From Bacillota bacterium (lineage in GTDB: Bacteria > Vulcanimicrobiota > JAMDEM01): 7,178 nt of DNA. The DNA lies in the NCBI GenBank assembly GCA_023486985.1, contig JAMDEM010000128.1, positions 1-7,178 on the forward strand, read 5' to 3'. A model generated the notes under the pieces. The model searched no databases, was not told the origin of the DNA, and saw only the letters and a program-made list of their open reading frames with translations. This document shows, piece by piece, positions 5,972 to 7,178 of the stretch. The number at the start of each line of letters is the position of its first letter. Positions within the stretch are counted from its first letter, which is position 1. Position numbers and translations under genes: made by a program.

Positions 5972-6568
5972 ATGAAGATTATCTTAAAAGCTTCAATATC
6001 TATCCTTATTACGGCTTTTATTACAGTTCTTTCTCACTGTGTTTGCTTTGCTGAAACATATACAGTAATAGTTAAGGAGTTTGCTTTTTCTCCAAACAAT
6101 CTGTCCGTCAAATCAGGAGACACTGTAATATGGCAAAACCAGGATCCTTACACTCATGATGTTACAGGCGAAGGCTGGGGAGGACCCCTTCCAGCCGGCG
6201 CTTCGTACACCTACACTTTTACAACTGAAGGTAGATATAAATACCATTGCAGTATCCATCCATCCATGGAAGGAACAATTGCAGTTATAAATGAAAGCGC
6301 CAGCACTGCAGCAGGCGGGACAGGACAAATGCCTTCCGGCGGCAGGGCGGCAGGAAAAATGCTCCTGCCTGATCCGCAGATTTTCCAAAAACCTCTCCAT
6401 GTATGGCTTGGACTTTTTATGGCTTTATTGGTAATTATTCAGATTCTTGTTGGAACCAGGATTCTCAAAATGGACTTCTGGTTTCACCGGCGTTTATTTC
6501 CGGTTATAATTGCAATAATTTTACTGTTTCACGGCTGGTACGGCTTTCAGCTTTACTTTCTTCAATAA
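5972..6568 (+). CDS. Exported cupredoxin fused to a two-helix, histidine-bearing membrane anchor
   Basis: 198 aa. A signal peptide (1-27, cleavage after CFA) is followed by a plastocyanin/amicyanin-like domain (about 28-106). It has the type-1 copper ligands H62 (in YTHDV), C93, H96 and M99 (in YHCSIHPSM), so a redox-active copper site outside the membrane is expected. A Gly/Ser/Ala-rich linker (107-135) leads to two membrane helices, about 142-160 and 175-197, joined by the short basic loop TRILKMDFWFHRR, which should face the cytoplasm. H143 and H187 lie at similar depth in the two helices and could ligate a heme; this is inference. The frame extends upstream to ATG 5885, but that start lies in the repeat element without a Shine-Dalgarno. 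ATG 5972 has AAGGAG 5 nt ahead and begins at the signal peptide. Likely role: small electron-transfer protein. Confidence 0.88.
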   Translation: MKIILKASISILITAFITVLSHCVCFAETYTVIVKEFAFSPNNLSVKSGDTVIWQNQDPYTHDVTGEGWGGPLPAGASYTYTFTTEGRYKYHCSIHPSMEGTIAVINESASTAAGGTGQMPSGGRAAGKMLLPDPQIFQKPLHVWLGLFMALLVIIQILVGTRILKMDFWFHRRLFPVIIAIILLFHGWYGFQLYFLQ

Positions 6569-6592
6569 ATAGGCATTCAGAAAACTGGTAAA

Positions 6593-6679
6593 TTGTAGTG
6601 GCAGACCCTGGTCTGCGAAATAAGGCAACAGATGAGAATGCTCTCAATAAAAAAGGCAAAGCAAGCTTTGCCACTACAA
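6593..6679 (+). mobile_element. MITE-like 87-bp element with 11-bp terminal inverted repeats
   Basis: Perfect terminal inverted repeats TTGTAGTGGCA (6593-6603) and TGCCACTACAA (6669-6679) enclose three further inverted repeats: GCAGACC/GGTCTGC (6601-6616), TGAGA/TCTCA (about 6633-6646) and GGCAAAGC/GCTTTGCC (6655-6672). The first and third overlap the terminal stem, so the sequence can fold either as a closed cloverleaf-like shape or as separate hairpins. It encodes nothing and sits between the cupredoxin gene and the small Cys protein. The architecture is that of a non-autonomous dispersed repeat (MITE or REP/BIME-like, mobilised in trans). I see no transposase and no clear target duplication. 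Confidence 0.6.
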
Positions 6680-6739
6680 CAATAGAAAAATATTTGTAGC
6701 AGAAAATTTATTATGAATATAAAATAAGGGGGTGAAAAA

Positions 6740-6910
6740 ATGTGCTACAACTGCGGATGCCAGATGCCGGATAATGATATGGGCAATCCCAAAAACATTA
6801 CAAACAAAACTTTTGAAGAATCAGCAAAGGCAATGAATATGCCGGTTGAGAAAGCAAAGAAAAACACACTGGAACTGCTTCAAAAAGAACTGGCAAAAAT
6901 TACAAAATAA
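6740..6910 (+). CDS. Small Cys-rich protein of unknown function (56 aa)
   Basis: The 56 codons begin at ATG with a good GGGGGTG Shine-Dalgarno about 5 nt upstream and end in TAA. The N-terminus has Cys at 2, 5 and 7 (MCYNCGCQMP), followed by an acidic turn DNDMGNPKNITNKTFEE and an amphipathic, Lys/Glu-rich helix to the end (about 24-56). There is no signal peptide or membrane segment, so it should be cytoplasmic. I recall similar short proteins starting MCYNCGC..PDDDMG..NITNKTF in anaerobic bacteria and archaea, but no function is known to me. The CxxCxC cluster suggests metal binding (zinc or Fe-S) or redox chemistry, possibly as a subunit of a larger complex; this is inference. Codon use and the ribosome binding site look like those of a real gene. 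Confidence 0.75.
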   Translation: MCYNCGCQMPDNDMGNPKNITNKTFEESAKAMNMPVEKAKKNTLELLQKELAKITK

Positions 6911-6961
6911 GCAGAGGTGCGTCCCGACCGAACAGGAAGGGCTTAGCGAAGCTAAAAGCAC

Positions 6962-7021
6962 GGGTTTTGGTTGGAACTTCTTGGCTAGCGGATGCGTAGC
7001 TTAGAAGGTTCCACAAAACCC
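6962..7021 (+). repeat. Long bulged hairpin
   Basis: GGGTTTTG (6962-6969) pairs with CAAAACCC (7014-7021). After a 2-nt bulge TGGAAC pairs with GTTCCA, then after a 1-nt bulge TTCT pairs with AGAA, and GCTA with TAGC after a mismatched pair, around a GCGGATGCG loop. About 22 pairs in 60 nt is far beyond chance for this composition. Confidence 0.7.
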
Positions 7022-7085
7022 TGAGTTCAAGGATGAAGCCGAGCGATTAGCTCGACGAGAGCGAAGCGAAAAATTTGGATTGCAT

Positions 7086-7178
7086 AGTTCTCAATCGCAA
7101 AATAAACAGAGTTTGTTTTGCGGCACGATACTCAGCAGCGAAACTGCAGAGTTCTCAATCGCAAAATAAACAGAGTTT
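7086..7178 (+). repeat. 29-nt direct repeat at 64-nt spacing, continuing past the window edge
   Basis: Positions 7086-7114 and 7150-7178 are identical over 29 nt, and both are preceded by TGCA plus one variable base. The intervening sequence folds with the repeat. CGCAAAATAAAC (7096-7107) pairs with GTTTGTTTTGCG (7111-7122) around AGA with a single T-G pair. ACTC-A-GCAG (7130-7138) pairs with CTGC-A-GAGT (7144-7152) around CGAAA. This suggests a 64-nt tandem unit of two alternating hairpins, cut by the window end. Confidence 0.7.

Larger units (their letters stand above)
6911..7178 (+). other. Non-coding, densely structured tail of the window
   Basis: No open frame with a ribosome binding site is present. 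The stretch contains a small junction-like fold (6917-6961), a long bulged hairpin (6962-7021), a 5-bp hairpin CGAGC/GCTCG (7040-7054), and a hairpin-forming direct repeat (7086-7178). Three loops or stems carry AGCGAA-type words (6945, 7060, 7137). It may be an interspersed repeat cluster or a structured RNA; the sequence does not decide. Confidence 0.6.

Noticed and set aside
6655..6679. GGCAAAGC/GCTTTGCC hairpin as an intrinsic terminator
   Set aside because: It is followed by ACTACAACAATAG rather than a T-tract and is explained as part of the MITE-like element.
6694..6723. TTGTAG-18-TATAAA as promoter of the small Cys protein
   Set aside because: The -35 matches only three positions, and the start site would fall on the ribosome binding site. 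The gene may instead be read from the cupredoxin promoter.
7086..7178. CRISPR array with 29-nt repeats and a 35-nt spacer
   Set aside because: The size would fit, but the would-be spacer pairs with both flanking repeats to complete hairpins, and only two copies and no cas gene are visible. Tandem structured repeat is the better reading until the flank is seen.

Overview
This is a moderately AT-rich bacterial chromosome segment with tightly packed genes, strong GGAGG-type ribosome binding sites and frequent non-ATG starts. The gene order cmk-plsC-DUF512 is typical of Bacillota-like genomes and is also seen in several uncultivated phyla. Exported TPR, M16 and cupredoxin proteins, together with many structured intergenic repeats, suggest an uncultivated, perhaps anaerobic or subsurface lineage. 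I cannot name the phylum from sequence alone.

Left half, minus strand (4332 down to 1): one compact operon. A recognisable promoter (TTAACA-17-TATAAG) precedes two exported M16 zinc-peptidase-like proteins, then cytidylate kinase (cmk), a PlsC-type acyltransferase, and the first 99 codons of a PDZ/DUF512 protein that runs off the window. The junctions are an ATGA overlap, a 2-nt gap, an apparent CTGA overlap and a 4-nt gap, so the genes are almost certainly cotranscribed and translationally coupled. The two M16 proteins complement each other. The first keeps the HxxEH...E zinc site but lacks the substrate-binding Arg/Tyr pair. The second keeps Arg/Tyr but has N, Q, N and Q at the four zinc positions. 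They probably form an obligate heterodimer outside the cytoplasmic membrane.

Middle, plus strand (4463-5599): a divergently transcribed, exported protein made almost wholly of ten gap-free 34-residue TPRs. Behind it are a strong stem-loop and a likely intrinsic terminator.

Right part, plus strand: a 372-nt non-coding stretch (5600-5971) ends in a nested inverted-repeat element and a possible promoter. Then comes an exported type-1 copper (cupredoxin) domain fused to a two-helix, His-bearing membrane anchor. After an 87-bp MITE-like element with 11-bp terminal inverted repeats there is a 56-residue Cys-rich small protein. The last 268 nt contain no gene but are densely structured: a multi-hairpin block (6917-7054), then a 29-nt direct repeat at 64-nt spacing that builds alternating hairpins and continues past the window edge.

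The points most worth following are the complementary M16 pair in a cmk/plsC operon, the apparent CTG start of plsC, the cupredoxin-membrane fusion, the small Cys protein, and the terminal hairpin-repeat array.
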